From Deltaproteobacteria bacterium (GTDB taxonomy: Bacteria > Desulfobacterota > Syntrophia > Syntrophales > JACQWR01): DNA of 64,000 nt. The position numbers were made by a program, and so were the translations under genes. The notes below the pieces were generated by a model that did no database searches, was not told where the DNA came from, and saw nothing but the letters and a program-made list of their open reading frames with translations. This document shows, piece by piece, positions 41,164 through 50,852 of this stretch (its first letter is position 1; the number at the start of each line of letters is the position of its first letter). Where the stretch lies: NCBI GenBank assembly GCA_016209105.1, contig JACQWR010000020.1, positions 119,141 through 183,140 on the forward strand, read 5' to 3'.

Positions 41164-43041
41164 TTGCTGTCAACAAAAGCTCTTCAGAAAAACAAGAAAA
41201 TTTACCTGGAGTACAACAACTTCCGAAAACAGATATTTTCCGAACTGGCCCCCAAGGACAGTGAAGCGATACTCTATCTCCTCCCCTGTTTATTGAGTAT
41301 AAACAATCCCTCTTTCCCGGGTTTTGTCAAAAATCTCAAACAGAACTTTAAGGTTTTCAACATCGAGGCCAATAAGGAGATCATGAAACGGCAGCAGGCC
41401 TTTAAAAAGATGTTCGACTACAAGTCGGAAGGCTCACTCCTAAAATTTTCGTCGCGTGTCCTCTGGATACAGGGGATCTATACGATCGGCAGTGTCGGCA
41501 CGATCAGCCAAACCTCCCGTTCCGACTGCGACTTGTGGATATGCATTGATAAACAAGAGTTCAGCGATGAGTCACTGGAACAACTGCAACAAAAGATCAA
41601 CCTGATAAAAGGATGGATGGATGCCAACCTCAAGATACCGGTTAATTTTTTTATCAGCGATGTCGAGGATATAAGAAGCTGCAACTTCGGCAATGTGGAT
41701 TATGAAAGCAGCGGCAGCGCCCAGAGGAACGTCCTGAAAGAAGAGTTCTACCGTACATCCATCATGATTGGCGGCAAGATACCGTTCTGGTGGATGTGCT
41801 TTGATGAAAACGAGCCCGTGGAGTACGAAAAGGCGGTAACGGAATATTCCCGGGGCTCAACCGGCGAATACGATTTCATTGATCTCGGCAATCTTGAGGC
41901 CGTGGACCGGGAGGAGTACTTCGGCGCCGCCCTGTGGCAGTTCAATAAATCACTTACCCACCCGCTCAAGTCTATCATTAAAATGCTGCTCCTCAAAATG
42001 CTGCTGGAATCGCCAAAGGAAGAGTTGCCTTGCCATAGATTCAGGAGCGAAGTCCTCGGCCATGAACGGGATGCCGACTTTTCCGACCCCAGTATGTTTA
42101 CCATGAGGGCCATTCTTGATTATTACCGGGATATCGACAACGAGGCGTATGAGTTCATCAAGAGGTGTTTTTACTTGCGTTATGACGTGAAATTGCTGTC
42201 GAAGAAGCTGACCTTGAAGGAAACACTCGCCGCTGATCTTTTTAAACAGTACAAATTAGAGCGGGAAGATATCTATCATCTGAATAATTTTGCCGCCTGG
42301 GATTTTCACGAGCAGACCGGTTTCGGGGACAGGATATTTTCCCTCCTGCTCCAGATTTACAAGGATATCACGGCCATTCAGCAGGGAACAGCCGGAGAGA
42401 TAGCGCCCCAGGATCTCACCATTATCGGTAGGAAACTGTCGGCCTGCCTGGTAAAGAAAAACAATAAAATCGCCATCCTGCATAAACCCATAGACAACTT
42501 GAATTTACCGCCCCTCTCCATCCGTTTCCAGAGCGGCATCTGGCAGGTATCCACCACCCAGGAAACATCCGCCGTGATCGTGTCCAATGCGGACATTATT
42601 CATTGTATCGCGTACCTGGTGTGGAACGACATCTATCATCCCGGCCAGATACGCATGGTTCCCAATACCACCCCCGTCACGCTGCAGGAAATCATTAATC
42701 TCGCCAAGAAAATACGGGAGGTTTTCGGGGTATATGACATTGCGCGTATCGAATTTGAAAATTTCCTCAGCGAAGAAAAATACCTGAAGCTGCTCGTGGT
42801 CATCAGCTTTGAAGGATCACACTATAGTAAGGATATCAACGATTTCTGCCTGATCTACCGGAATAACTGGGGGGAACTGTTTGTCACCAGGCTCAATTCC
42901 TCCGATAAGCTTAAGACATTCCTTTCCGAGAGAAGATCACGCATGGATCACATGGAGGTAAATTACTATATCCAGCGAAGCAGCATGAATTATGAAAAGA
43001 TGATAGAGCGGACCAAGAGCATCATAACAGAGATACTCTAA
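41164..43041 (+). CDS. Class I adenylate cyclase-like protein
   Basis: The 625-residue protein probably starts at TTG 41164, seven bases after GAGGTCAG. The class I adenylate cyclase catalytic core is visible: IYTIGSVGTISQTSRSDCDL followed by WICID, the polymerase-beta-type nucleotidyltransferase motif with the metal aspartates. Further family regions are FYRTSIMIGGKIPFWW, DFIDLGNLEAVDREEYFGAA and SLTHPLKSIIKMLLLKMLLE. It is shorter than E. coli CyaA (about 850), lacking most of the C-terminal regulatory domain. It would make cAMP in the cytoplasm. The GH57-GT5 gene follows 59 bases downstream on the same strand. Confidence 0.85.
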   Translation: MLSTKALQKNKKIYLEYNNFRKQIFSELAPKDSEAILYLLPCLLSINNPSFPGFVKNLKQNFKVFNIEANKEIMKRQQAFKKMFDYKSEGSLLKFSSRVLWIQGIYTIGSVGTISQTSRSDCDLWICIDKQEFSDESLEQLQQKINLIKGWMDANLKIPVNFFISDVEDIRSCNFGNVDYESSGSAQRNVLKEEFYRTSIMIGGKIPFWWMCFDENEPVEYEKAVTEYSRGSTGEYDFIDLGNLEAVDREEYFGAALWQFNKSLTHPLKSIIKMLLLKMLLESPKEELPCHRFRSEVLGHERDADFSDPSMFTMRAILDYYRDIDNEAYEFIKRCFYLRYDVKLLSKKLTLKETLAADLFKQYKLEREDIYHLNNFAAWDFHEQTGFGDRIFSLLLQIYKDITAIQQGTAGEIAPQDLTIIGRKLSACLVKKNNKIAILHKPIDNLNLPPLSIRFQSGIWQVSTTQETSAVIVSNADIIHCIAYLVWNDIYHPGQIRMVPNTTPVTLQEIINLAKKIREVFGVYDIARIEFENFLSEEKYLKLLVVISFEGSHYSKDINDFCLIYRNNWGELFVTRLNSSDKLKTFLSERRSRMDHMEVNYYIQRSSMNYEKMIERTKSIITEIL

Positions 43042-43100
43042 CCGGGGCGCGTTCCGCAAGCATCGCCCTTTCCAAAACTGTTGGAAACGGGATTTAACAT

Positions 43101-45803
43101 ATGCCTCTTGTTACATTTTATTTCCAATTGCATCAGCCCTTCAGACTGAATCCGGAGCGGGATAAGTTTCTCTGGGGAGAAAGAAACAGAGATATTTTTC
43201 TCAAAATAACCCAGAAATGCTATCTGCCGGCCACCCGCATGTTTGGGGAACTGATCGCGAAGAACCGTGATTTCAAGATTACCCTTTCCCTGTCGGGCAC
43301 GTTTCTCGAACAGGCGGAACTCTACAATCCTGAAGTCATTCAAGCCTTACGCGAATTGCTTGCTGCCGGGAAAGAACGTCAGCAGGTGGAATGCCTCGAT
43401 GAAACCCATTTCCATTCCCTTGCCAGCCTTTTTGCAGATCCGAAAAAACAAGAATTTCGCGATCAGGTCGCCCTGCATAGGGAAAAGATGAAGACGCTCT
43501 TCGGAATTTCCCCAACCTCGTTCAGAAATACCGAACTGATGTACAACAACCATATTGCCGATGTGGCGGCCGATATGGGGTATCTGTCCATTCTCTGTGA
43601 AAAGAGGGCGGATATGTACAAGCAGGAGGGAACGCCCGTTTCTCCCCATGCCGTTTTCCGTGCCCGGGGCAGCAAACTGCTGGTCATTCCCCGTAACCGG
43701 GAATTGAGCGATGACGTTGCCTTTCGTTTCCCCCACGCTCCCTTCTCTCCCGAAACCTATGCCCGTTCCCTTGCAGCAATTGATGGAGAAGCGGTGCTCC
43801 TGGGGTATGATTTTGAACATCTTGGAGAGCATTTGTGGGAAGATACGGGCATCTTCGATTTCTGGCGTGGCTTGCCGGATGCGCTGGCGCGGCATCCGAG
43901 CGTTGTCGTGGCGACCCCTTCGGAGATCGCGGAGCGATTCAGGGATGCAGATTGCCCTCTCGTGGACATTCACGGTCTATCCACCTCTTCCTGGGCTGAT
44001 GCCGGACGGGATACCTTCGGCTGGCTGGGAAACCAAGTCCAGTATGAGCTTTTCCGCGACATCGAGGATATGGAGAAAAACGCCCGCAGAGCGGGGGGAG
44101 AGCTGCAGCTCAAATGGCGGCATCTTACAACTTCGGATCACCTGTATTTCCTCCACGAGGGCAGGGGGGATGATCATGCGGTCCACGCCTATTTCAATCC
44201 CTATGGCGGTTCCATATCCAGACCTACCCAAATACTGACCCGCAAGATTGATGACCTGCAGACGATGCTCAAGCACTTCAGCGTATCGAAGAAAAAGAAA
44301 AAAACGGCCATCCTGATCATCAGCCCGGAGACGGGAAGCCTGCCGGAAGGAATGGGAGGGCTGGCAAGATACATTGCAGGAAAGAGCGGCGGCCAGGGTG
44401 AAGTGGTTTCCGCCCTTTGTGAAGGGCTTATGGAACGAGGAATTGATGTCCATCTGGCGACGCTGAATCTGAAAAAGAGATTCCAGAAAGAATCGAACAT
44501 GAGTGAACGTCAATGGCGGGAAGTCAGGTACAAGATAGATGCTCACAACATACATCTCGTCAGTTCCGCAATCTTTGCCGACAACCCGAGCGCCTATTCC
44601 GGTGATCCCCTCCTCACGGCTGCGGAATTTCAAAAGCAGATTATCAATAACATTATTAAGGATGTCCGGTCGAAGTATGAAGGAAGGCTCATCATCCACA
44701 GCCACGACTGGATGGCCGGCGGCGCCGTAACCGCCTATGCCAAGGTGACGGGCCTGCCCATTCTCCACACCGTCCACAATGTTTTTACCAATTATGTCCC
44801 CCGGGAGCTTTTTAGCGGTATCAACCTGCAAAATATGGAAGAGGCGCTTTACCTTTCTGACGCGCACGGGAAGATATGCGTGGACTGTCAAGCAACGGCT
44901 ATCAAGAACGCCACGATAATCAATTTCGTCGGTGAGCGGTTCTTGCGGGAGATCGTGGATGATTATTTCCTGGACCGGCAGATCGTTCCGGATAGCGTAA
45001 GGAATGAAGTGAAGGTGAAGTTTCGCCACGATGCCGTGCGGGCGATTATGAATGCCCCATCCTCGAAGATGTATCCTGAGCGTTGTGCGTTTCTTGTCCG
45101 TCCTTATGCGCCCGACGATAATGTCTTGCAGGCCAAAAAGGAAAATCTTGTTGAATTTCAAAGACGAATGGGATTAAGGATTGATCCCGGCGCCATATTA
45201 TTCTATTGGCCTTCGCGACTGGACCCTTTTCAGAAGGGGGTGGAACTCCTGATAGGCATTGCCTTGCATTTCGTCACCGTGCATGCCGCCGCCCAGATAG
45301 CCATTGTCGCCGATGGCGTGGGCAACGATTCCCACTATACGAACGCGATAGGGGGCATTGCCTGTTCCTCCAACGGCAGGATTGCGTACCAGCCTTTCAC
45401 GGAGAGCCTTTCCATGCTCGGGTATGCGGCTGCCAGCGACGTATTCGGAGCGTCTCTGTATGAACCCTGCGGTCAGATTGACCAGGTGGGGAACCTGTTT
45501 GGGGCCACGGCCACAAACCGCGATACAGGCGGCTACCACGACAAGATACGGGAACTGAAACTAAAAACAGACGGCGCCCCCCAGGACGTGGGCAATGGTT
45601 TTCTTTTCCGCGATTATGACATGGGCGGGTTATGGTACGCCATGGAAAAAAGCCTGGCATTTCATGATAAACCCGCGAAAGTCAGGGAAGCGCAGATAAA
45701 AAGGATCATGCGCGAAGCAAGAGAAACGTATGATCTGGGGCTCATGATAGCCGATTATATCAGAGTTTATGAAAACCTGAACGACGGCAAGCCGCTTGTT
45801 TGA
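43101..45803 (+). CDS. GH57 glycosidase fused to GT5 glycogen/starch synthase-like domain
   Basis: The protein has 900 residues. Residues 1 to about 395 are a GH57 alpha-glucanase: VTFYFQLHQPFRL, ETHFHSLASLF, the nucleophile Glu in SFRNTELMYNNHIADV, and the acid Asp region LLGYDFEHLGEHLWED. After a basic linker (VSKKKKKTA), residues of about 405-900 form a GT5 glycosyltransferase: SPETGSLPEGMGGLARYIAG, IIHSHDWMAGGAVTAY, PSRLDPFQKGVELLIGI and SLYEPCGQIDQVGNLFGATA. Joining of hydrolase and synthase suggests alpha-glucan (glycogen) metabolism in the cytoplasm. It follows the adenylate cyclase gene and may share its transcript. The usual GT5 lysine K-x-GG start is altered to EGMGG. Confidence 0.87.
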   Translation: MPLVTFYFQLHQPFRLNPERDKFLWGERNRDIFLKITQKCYLPATRMFGELIAKNRDFKITLSLSGTFLEQAELYNPEVIQALRELLAAGKERQQVECLDETHFHSLASLFADPKKQEFRDQVALHREKMKTLFGISPTSFRNTELMYNNHIADVAADMGYLSILCEKRADMYKQEGTPVSPHAVFRARGSKLLVIPRNRELSDDVAFRFPHAPFSPETYARSLAAIDGEAVLLGYDFEHLGEHLWEDTGIFDFWRGLPDALARHPSVVVATPSEIAERFRDADCPLVDIHGLSTSSWADAGRDTFGWLGNQVQYELFRDIEDMEKNARRAGGELQLKWRHLTTSDHLYFLHEGRGDDHAVHAYFNPYGGSISRPTQILTRKIDDLQTMLKHFSVSKKKKKTAILIISPETGSLPEGMGGLARYIAGKSGGQGEVVSALCEGLMERGIDVHLATLNLKKRFQKESNMSERQWREVRYKIDAHNIHLVSSAIFADNPSAYSGDPLLTAAEFQKQIINNIIKDVRSKYEGRLIIHSHDWMAGGAVTAYAKVTGLPILHTVHNVFTNYVPRELFSGINLQNMEEALYLSDAHGKICVDCQATAIKNATIINFVGERFLREIVDDYFLDRQIVPDSVRNEVKVKFRHDAVRAIMNAPSSKMYPERCAFLVRPYAPDDNVLQAKKENLVEFQRRMGLRIDPGAILFYWPSRLDPFQKGVELLIGIALHFVTVHAAAQIAIVADGVGNDSHYTNAIGGIACSSNGRIAYQPFTESLSMLGYAAASDVFGASLYEPCGQIDQVGNLFGATATNRDTGGYHDKIRELKLKTDGAPQDVGNGFLFRDYDMGGLWYAMEKSLAFHDKPAKVREAQIKRIMREARETYDLGLMIADYIRVYENLNDGKPLV

Positions 45804-45878
45804 CGGAAATCCGATTATGTCCTGAGCATCCTGCGTGCGGAGTCTGCGACCCGCGGTGTAGAATCAGCGGATACGGCC

Positions 45879-47726
45879 ATGAAGAACGAGCATCCAAAAA
45901 CATTCCGTGTCATTTTGATATCAGGCATCATTCTGGTAATGGTTTCTCTGGTTGCCGTTGCTTCCTTGCTCGATATTGTCTTTCCCGGCTTCAGATGGGA
46001 AAATGAAACTCTCCTTTCCACCATAGAGATAATGGAAGTCATGGTTGCCATCTTCATGGCGCTCATACTTCTCTATGGCCAGTACGAAGAAGGAACAGGA
46101 CGGACATTCTGGATGGCCATGGGGCTTATCAGCATGGCCCTGCTCAATGCATTTCCCGCGTCTACCCGGATGGAGTGCAGCTTTGCCTGGCTCTACAGTC
46201 TGTCTGGTCTCATCGGCGGTTACTGGTTCAGTAATGTCTGGATTGCCGCACCCGGCAGAACGACAATCATGAAAAGGTTGCTGCCGTGGCTCGTCGTTAC
46301 CGGTTCTCTCCTGATCGGGGTCTGGATACTGATGTTCTGCGAATCCCTCCCCCTCATGGTGGAACAGGGCGAATTTACGACCATTGCCTTCGTGTTCAAT
46401 TTCACTGCGGGTATTTTCTTTCTCGCTGCCGCGTGCCGTTTTCTGATTGATTTTTACAACGAAGGAGACATCAATTCATATCTTTTTTCCTGCATATCGC
46501 TTCTCTTTGCCGCTGCCTCCTTTATGTTCAAACATTCCACCCTCTGGAATGCACAGTGGTGGTTCTGGCACTTTTTGCATCTTATGGCGTACATCGTGGC
46601 GACCGGTTTTGTTTTCAGCAACTATCTTCAAATGATCAGAACCCTCAAGATTGCCATAGCCGATAACAGGCAGGTGGCAAATGCCCTGCGTGAGAACGAG
46701 GAAAAATTCCGTTCCTTTTTCGAAAACTCTCAGGATGTCATTTTTATCAGCTCGAAAGAAGGCAGGTTTACGGATATTAATCCGGCGGGTGTCAAGCTTT
46801 TCGGTTATGGAAAGCCTGAGCTGCTGACGATGAATATTTTGAATATATATTGTAATCCCTTTGATAGGGCGCGTTACATCGCGGAGATGGAAAAACACGG
46901 TTTTGTGAAGGATTATGAGGTTGACTTTAAAAACAGAGACGGCACGAGAATATATGCACTGACCACGGCGATCGTGCGGAGGAACAGAGAGAATGAAATT
47001 ACGGGATACCAGGGCATTATTCGGGATGTTACCGCCCGCAGGCAGATAAATGCACAGTTAAAAAGGTCACTCGGGGAAAAAGAAGCTATGCTGAAGGAGA
47101 TTCACCATCGGGTGAAGAACAACTTGCAAATTGTTTCCAGTCTGCTCAATCTTCAGTCTGAAAATATCCATGACGACAAGCTCAAAGAGATATTTCGGGA
47201 AAGCATGAGCCGAATCAAATCCATGTCACTTATTCATGAAGAGCTGTACATGTCCAAGGATCTGGCCAGGATAGACTTTGCTCAATATGTGAAGACATTG
47301 ACTGCGAACCTGTTCCGTTCCTTCGGTGTTGATCCGGATAGTATCCGGTTGAGAATCAATATTGATAATGTGCCCGTCAGCATTGAAACTGCCGTTCCCT
47401 GCGGTTTGATAATAAATGAACTTGTCTCCAATTCTCTGAAGTACGCTTTTCCCATAAGAAACGCGGTTGGGGGGGAGGTCGCTCTAAGCGATAAGCAGGA
47501 GATCAGCGTTTCACTGGTGCGGGGCGCAGGAGACGAACTTGTCCTTACCATAGGCGACAGCGGGACAGGATTTCCGGCAAATATGGATTTCCGCAGGATG
47601 AAATCGTTGGGACTGCAACTGGTATCCACGCTGGTGGCGCAATTGAACGGCACCATTGAACTTGATAGGAGTCGAGGCACGAAATATGAGATCAGATTTT
47701 CGCAGAAACGAGTAACCGTAATCTGA
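45879..47726 (+). CDS. Membrane sensor kinase with PAS and HisKA_2-type domain
   Basis: The 615-residue protein has eight membrane helices in residues 8-255, a PAS domain (about 275-385; FRSFFENSQDVIFISSKEGR, EITGYQGIIRDVTARRQI), a HisKA_2 dimerisation region with MLKEIHHRVKNNLQIVSSLL, and an HATPase with GLIINELVSNSLKYAFP and IGDSGTGFPANM. This type phosphorylates single-domain or hybrid regulators in light and stress sensing. The next gene (16 bases on) starts with a receiver domain and is the probable partner. The signal sensed by the eight-helix input is unknown. Confidence 0.9.
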   Translation: MKNEHPKTFRVILISGIILVMVSLVAVASLLDIVFPGFRWENETLLSTIEIMEVMVAIFMALILLYGQYEEGTGRTFWMAMGLISMALLNAFPASTRMECSFAWLYSLSGLIGGYWFSNVWIAAPGRTTIMKRLLPWLVVTGSLLIGVWILMFCESLPLMVEQGEFTTIAFVFNFTAGIFFLAAACRFLIDFYNEGDINSYLFSCISLLFAAASFMFKHSTLWNAQWWFWHFLHLMAYIVATGFVFSNYLQMIRTLKIAIADNRQVANALRENEEKFRSFFENSQDVIFISSKEGRFTDINPAGVKLFGYGKPELLTMNILNIYCNPFDRARYIAEMEKHGFVKDYEVDFKNRDGTRIYALTTAIVRRNRENEITGYQGIIRDVTARRQINAQLKRSLGEKEAMLKEIHHRVKNNLQIVSSLLNLQSENIHDDKLKEIFRESMSRIKSMSLIHEELYMSKDLARIDFAQYVKTLTANLFRSFGVDPDSIRLRINIDNVPVSIETAVPCGLIINELVSNSLKYAFPIRNAVGGEVALSDKQEISVSLVRGAGDELVLTIGDSGTGFPANMDFRRMKSLGLQLVSTLVAQLNGTIELDRSRGTKYEIRFSQKRVTVI

Positions 47727-47742
47727 CATAAAGGAGCAGATC

Positions 47743-50700
47743 ATGTCAAGGGTGCTGGTAGTTGAGGATGAGAGCATTGTGGCGATGGATATTCAGAACC
47801 GGCTCAGGCATTTGGGATACGATGTGCCTGCGGTGGCATTAAGCGGTGAGGACGGCGTAGAAAAGGCCATGGCACTCAATCCCGATCTGGTGCTCATGGA
47901 TATCATGCTCAAGGGAAAAATGGACGGCATCGCGGCGGCAGAGCGGATACAGGAGTGTTTGCATATTCCCGTGATTTATCTTACCGCGCATTCCGACAAA
48001 GATACGCTGGAGCGTGTGAAGATCACGGAGCCATATGGTTATCTTATCAAACCCTTTGAGGAGAGGGAATTGCATACCGCGATCGAGATTGCCATCTACA
48101 AGCACCGGATGGAAAGGAAGTTAAAGGAAAGCGAGCGGTGGCTTTCCACGACGCTGAGCAGTATCGGTGATGCGCTGATTGCGACGGATGTCGAGGGGCG
48201 CGTGAAGTTTATGAACATTGTGGGCGAGAAACTGACGGGATATCGGGAAACGGAGGCCTTGGGCAAAGACCTCGCAGCGGTATTCAGGATCATAAATGAG
48301 AAGACGCGCACCGTCATGGATAATCCCGTAATGAAGGTATTGCGCGACGGCAGGATAGTGGGACTGGCGAATCATACGGTGCTCATAGCGCGTGACGGCA
48401 GGGAGATACCCATAGACGACAGCGCTGCTCCTATTCGGGACGATGAGGGGGAAATCTCCGGGGTGGTCATGGTCTTCCGCGACATTTCGGAACGGAAACA
48501 GGTGTTGGATGCTCTGCGCAAGTCGGAACAGCGATACCGTCTTTTGTTTGATAGCAACCCGCACCCCATGTGGGTATACGATCCGGAGACGCTGGCTTTT
48601 CTTGAGGTCAACGAGGCTGCCGTGAAACAATATGGCTACACGCGCGAAGAGTTTTTAAGGATGACGGCAAAAGACATACGTCCCGCAGAAGAGGTTCCCC
48701 GTTATCTAAAAAGGATAGCGGAAATCAAGGATTGTTACGGCGCCTCCGGTGTATGGAGGCACATCAAGAAAGACGGGACGGTTATTGATGTGGAGATCAC
48801 GGCCCATCCGCTCACTTTTGCGGGAAGGCGCGCCCGGGTCCTCTTGGCATATAACGTTACCGAACGGAAGCGCATGGAGGATGCCCTGCGGTTGAGCGAG
48901 GATCGCTATCGTGATCTGGTGGAGAACAGTCAGGATCTCATCTGCACGCATGATCTCGAAGGAAGAATCCTTTCCCTGAATGATGCGGCGGTTAGGTTGA
49001 TCGGGTATGATGGCCGTAAATTGCTGCAAATGAACATTCGGGACATTCTGTTTCCCGAAGCGCGTGAAGCGTTCGATAACTATCTGACCGGTATCCGGCA
49101 GGACGGTATTGCCGACGGCATAGTGGCGGTTAAGACGGCAACGGGTGAAAAGCGCATCTGGGAATACCATAACACTCTGCGCACGGAGGGGGTTTCCGTT
49201 CCCCTTGTCCGCGGCATGGCCCATGATATTACCGAGCGGATGAATGCCCAGAAGGAAATGAAAAAAGCCCTGTCTCTGCTCCATGCAACGCTGGAATCGA
49301 ACAAAGACGGCATTCTTGCCGTGGACAAAAACGGCGCCATACTGACATTTAACCGTCGTTTTGTAGATATGTGGCGTATTCCCGATTCGGTCATCGCATC
49401 CCGTGACGTGAAACAGGTGCAATTGTTTGTGTCGGAGCAGCTTGCGGATCCGAAGGGTTTTCTCACAAGGCTGAAGGAGATTTATTTCGACCCGGAGAAG
49501 GACAGCTACGATGAGTTGCGGTTCAAAGACGGCAGGTATTTCGAACGTTTTTCCCAGCCCCAATTCCTGGGCAACAATATCGTGGGACGGGTCTGCAACT
49601 TTCGTGACGTTACCAGGCGTAAGGCAGCTGAAGATGCCAAAGCCGCTCTTGAGGAGCAGGTCAGGCACTTGCAGAAGATGGAGGCCATCGGCCGTCTGGC
49701 GGGCGGCATTGCCCATGATTTCAACAACACCCTGACGGCCATTTCCGGATACAGCGAGCTCTTGCTGACCCGAATGAAGCCGGGCGACCCCATGCGCAGG
49801 GAGATTGAGGGAATAAAAAGGGCGGGGGAACGGGCGGCCACCCTGACGAGCCAGCTTCTGGCTTTCAGCCGCAAGCAGATACTCCAGTCCGCGGTTATTG
49901 ATTTAAACGCGGTGGTCACCGGCATGGACAAAATGATCAGACGCCTGATCGGCGAGGATATTGATCTGATGACGGTTCTGTTTAAAGAACTGGGGAGCAT
50001 CCGCACCGACCCGGGGCAGATAGAGCAGATTATCCTCAATCTCGCCATAAATGCGAGGGATGCCATGACGTCGGGGGGCACGCTAACCGTAGAGACGGCG
50101 AATGTAGACCTTAACGAAGAATATGCACGTGCTCATATGGGGGTTAAGCCCGGTCGTTATGTAATGCTTTCCATTGCCGATACCGGCGTGGGCATGACGC
50201 CTGAAGTGCGGGAACATGTATTCGAGCCCTTTTTTACCACCAAAGAAAAAGGCAAAGGCACGGGGCTCGGATTGTCCAGTGTTTACGGAACCGTCAATCA
50301 AAGCGGGGGAAGCATCTGGGTTTACAGTGAGCCGGGGCGCGGGACAACCTTCAAGATCTATTTCCCCCGTGTTGACGAACTTCCGGAAACGAGACCGGAA
50401 CAAGAAACTGACAAGAGCCTCCGGGGAACGGAGACTATCCTGGTTGTCGAGGACGATCATGAGGTGCGCAGACTGATTGTCCGCGTCTTGCAGGAGCGGG
50501 GGTACAAGGTCATGGAGGCGCCCCAGGGTGGAGATGCGCTTTTGATCTGTGAAAAGTATGCGGAGCCGATCCACCTGATTTTGACGGACGTGATCATGCC
50601 GTTGATGAACGCCCCTCAACTCATAGAACGTCTCAAGAAGGTGAGGCAAGATTTTAAGGTTCTGTATATGTCCGGATACACGGATAATGCCATCATTGCC

Positions 50701-50796
50701 CAGGGTGTCCTGAATCTGAGCATGAATTTCATCCAGAAACCCTTTACCTTGAACGGGCTGGCGCAGAAGATTAGGGAAGTTCTCAGCGGCAATTAG
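47743..50796 (+). CDS. Hybrid response regulator/PAS/histidine kinase
   Basis: The protein has 1017 residues. Receiver domain 1-120 (RVLVVEDESIVAMDIQNRLR; LVLMDIMLKGKMDG) is followed by four PAS domains at about 125-255, 258-375, 385-500 and 505-625, a HisKA region MEAIGRLAGGIAHDFNNTLT, and an HATPase with LNLAINARDAMTSGGTL and KGKGTGLGLSSVYG. A second receiver domain (ETILVVEDDHEVRRLIVRVL, LILTDVIMPLMNAPQL) ends the chain. No membrane helix is present. The N-terminal receiver probably accepts phosphate from the kinase just upstream, and the C-terminal one would act as an internal relay. No output DNA-binding domain exists. Confidence 0.92.
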   Translation: MSRVLVVEDESIVAMDIQNRLRHLGYDVPAVALSGEDGVEKAMALNPDLVLMDIMLKGKMDGIAAAERIQECLHIPVIYLTAHSDKDTLERVKITEPYGYLIKPFEERELHTAIEIAIYKHRMERKLKESERWLSTTLSSIGDALIATDVEGRVKFMNIVGEKLTGYRETEALGKDLAAVFRIINEKTRTVMDNPVMKVLRDGRIVGLANHTVLIARDGREIPIDDSAAPIRDDEGEISGVVMVFRDISERKQVLDALRKSEQRYRLLFDSNPHPMWVYDPETLAFLEVNEAAVKQYGYTREEFLRMTAKDIRPAEEVPRYLKRIAEIKDCYGASGVWRHIKKDGTVIDVEITAHPLTFAGRRARVLLAYNVTERKRMEDALRLSEDRYRDLVENSQDLICTHDLEGRILSLNDAAVRLIGYDGRKLLQMNIRDILFPEAREAFDNYLTGIRQDGIADGIVAVKTATGEKRIWEYHNTLRTEGVSVPLVRGMAHDITERMNAQKEMKKALSLLHATLESNKDGILAVDKNGAILTFNRRFVDMWRIPDSVIASRDVKQVQLFVSEQLADPKGFLTRLKEIYFDPEKDSYDELRFKDGRYFERFSQPQFLGNNIVGRVCNFRDVTRRKAAEDAKAALEEQVRHLQKMEAIGRLAGGIAHDFNNTLTAISGYSELLLTRMKPGDPMRREIEGIKRAGERAATLTSQLLAFSRKQILQSAVIDLNAVVTGMDKMIRRLIGEDIDLMTVLFKELGSIRTDPGQIEQIILNLAINARDAMTSGGTLTVETANVDLNEEYARAHMGVKPGRYVMLSIADTGVGMTPEVREHVFEPFFTTKEKGKGTGLGLSSVYGTVNQSGGSIWVYSEPGRGTTFKIYFPRVDELPETRPEQETDKSLRGTETILVVEDDHEVRRLIVRVLQERGYKVMEAPQGGDALLICEKYAEPIHLILTDVIMPLMNAPQLIERLKKVRQDFKVLYMSGYTDNAIIAQGVLNLSMNFIQKPFTLNGLAQKIREVLSGN

Positions 50797-50852
50797 CAGG
50801 CTGTATAAGGATTGATGGGGATCGTTCTTAAGCGGGGGTGGATGATGGTTTT

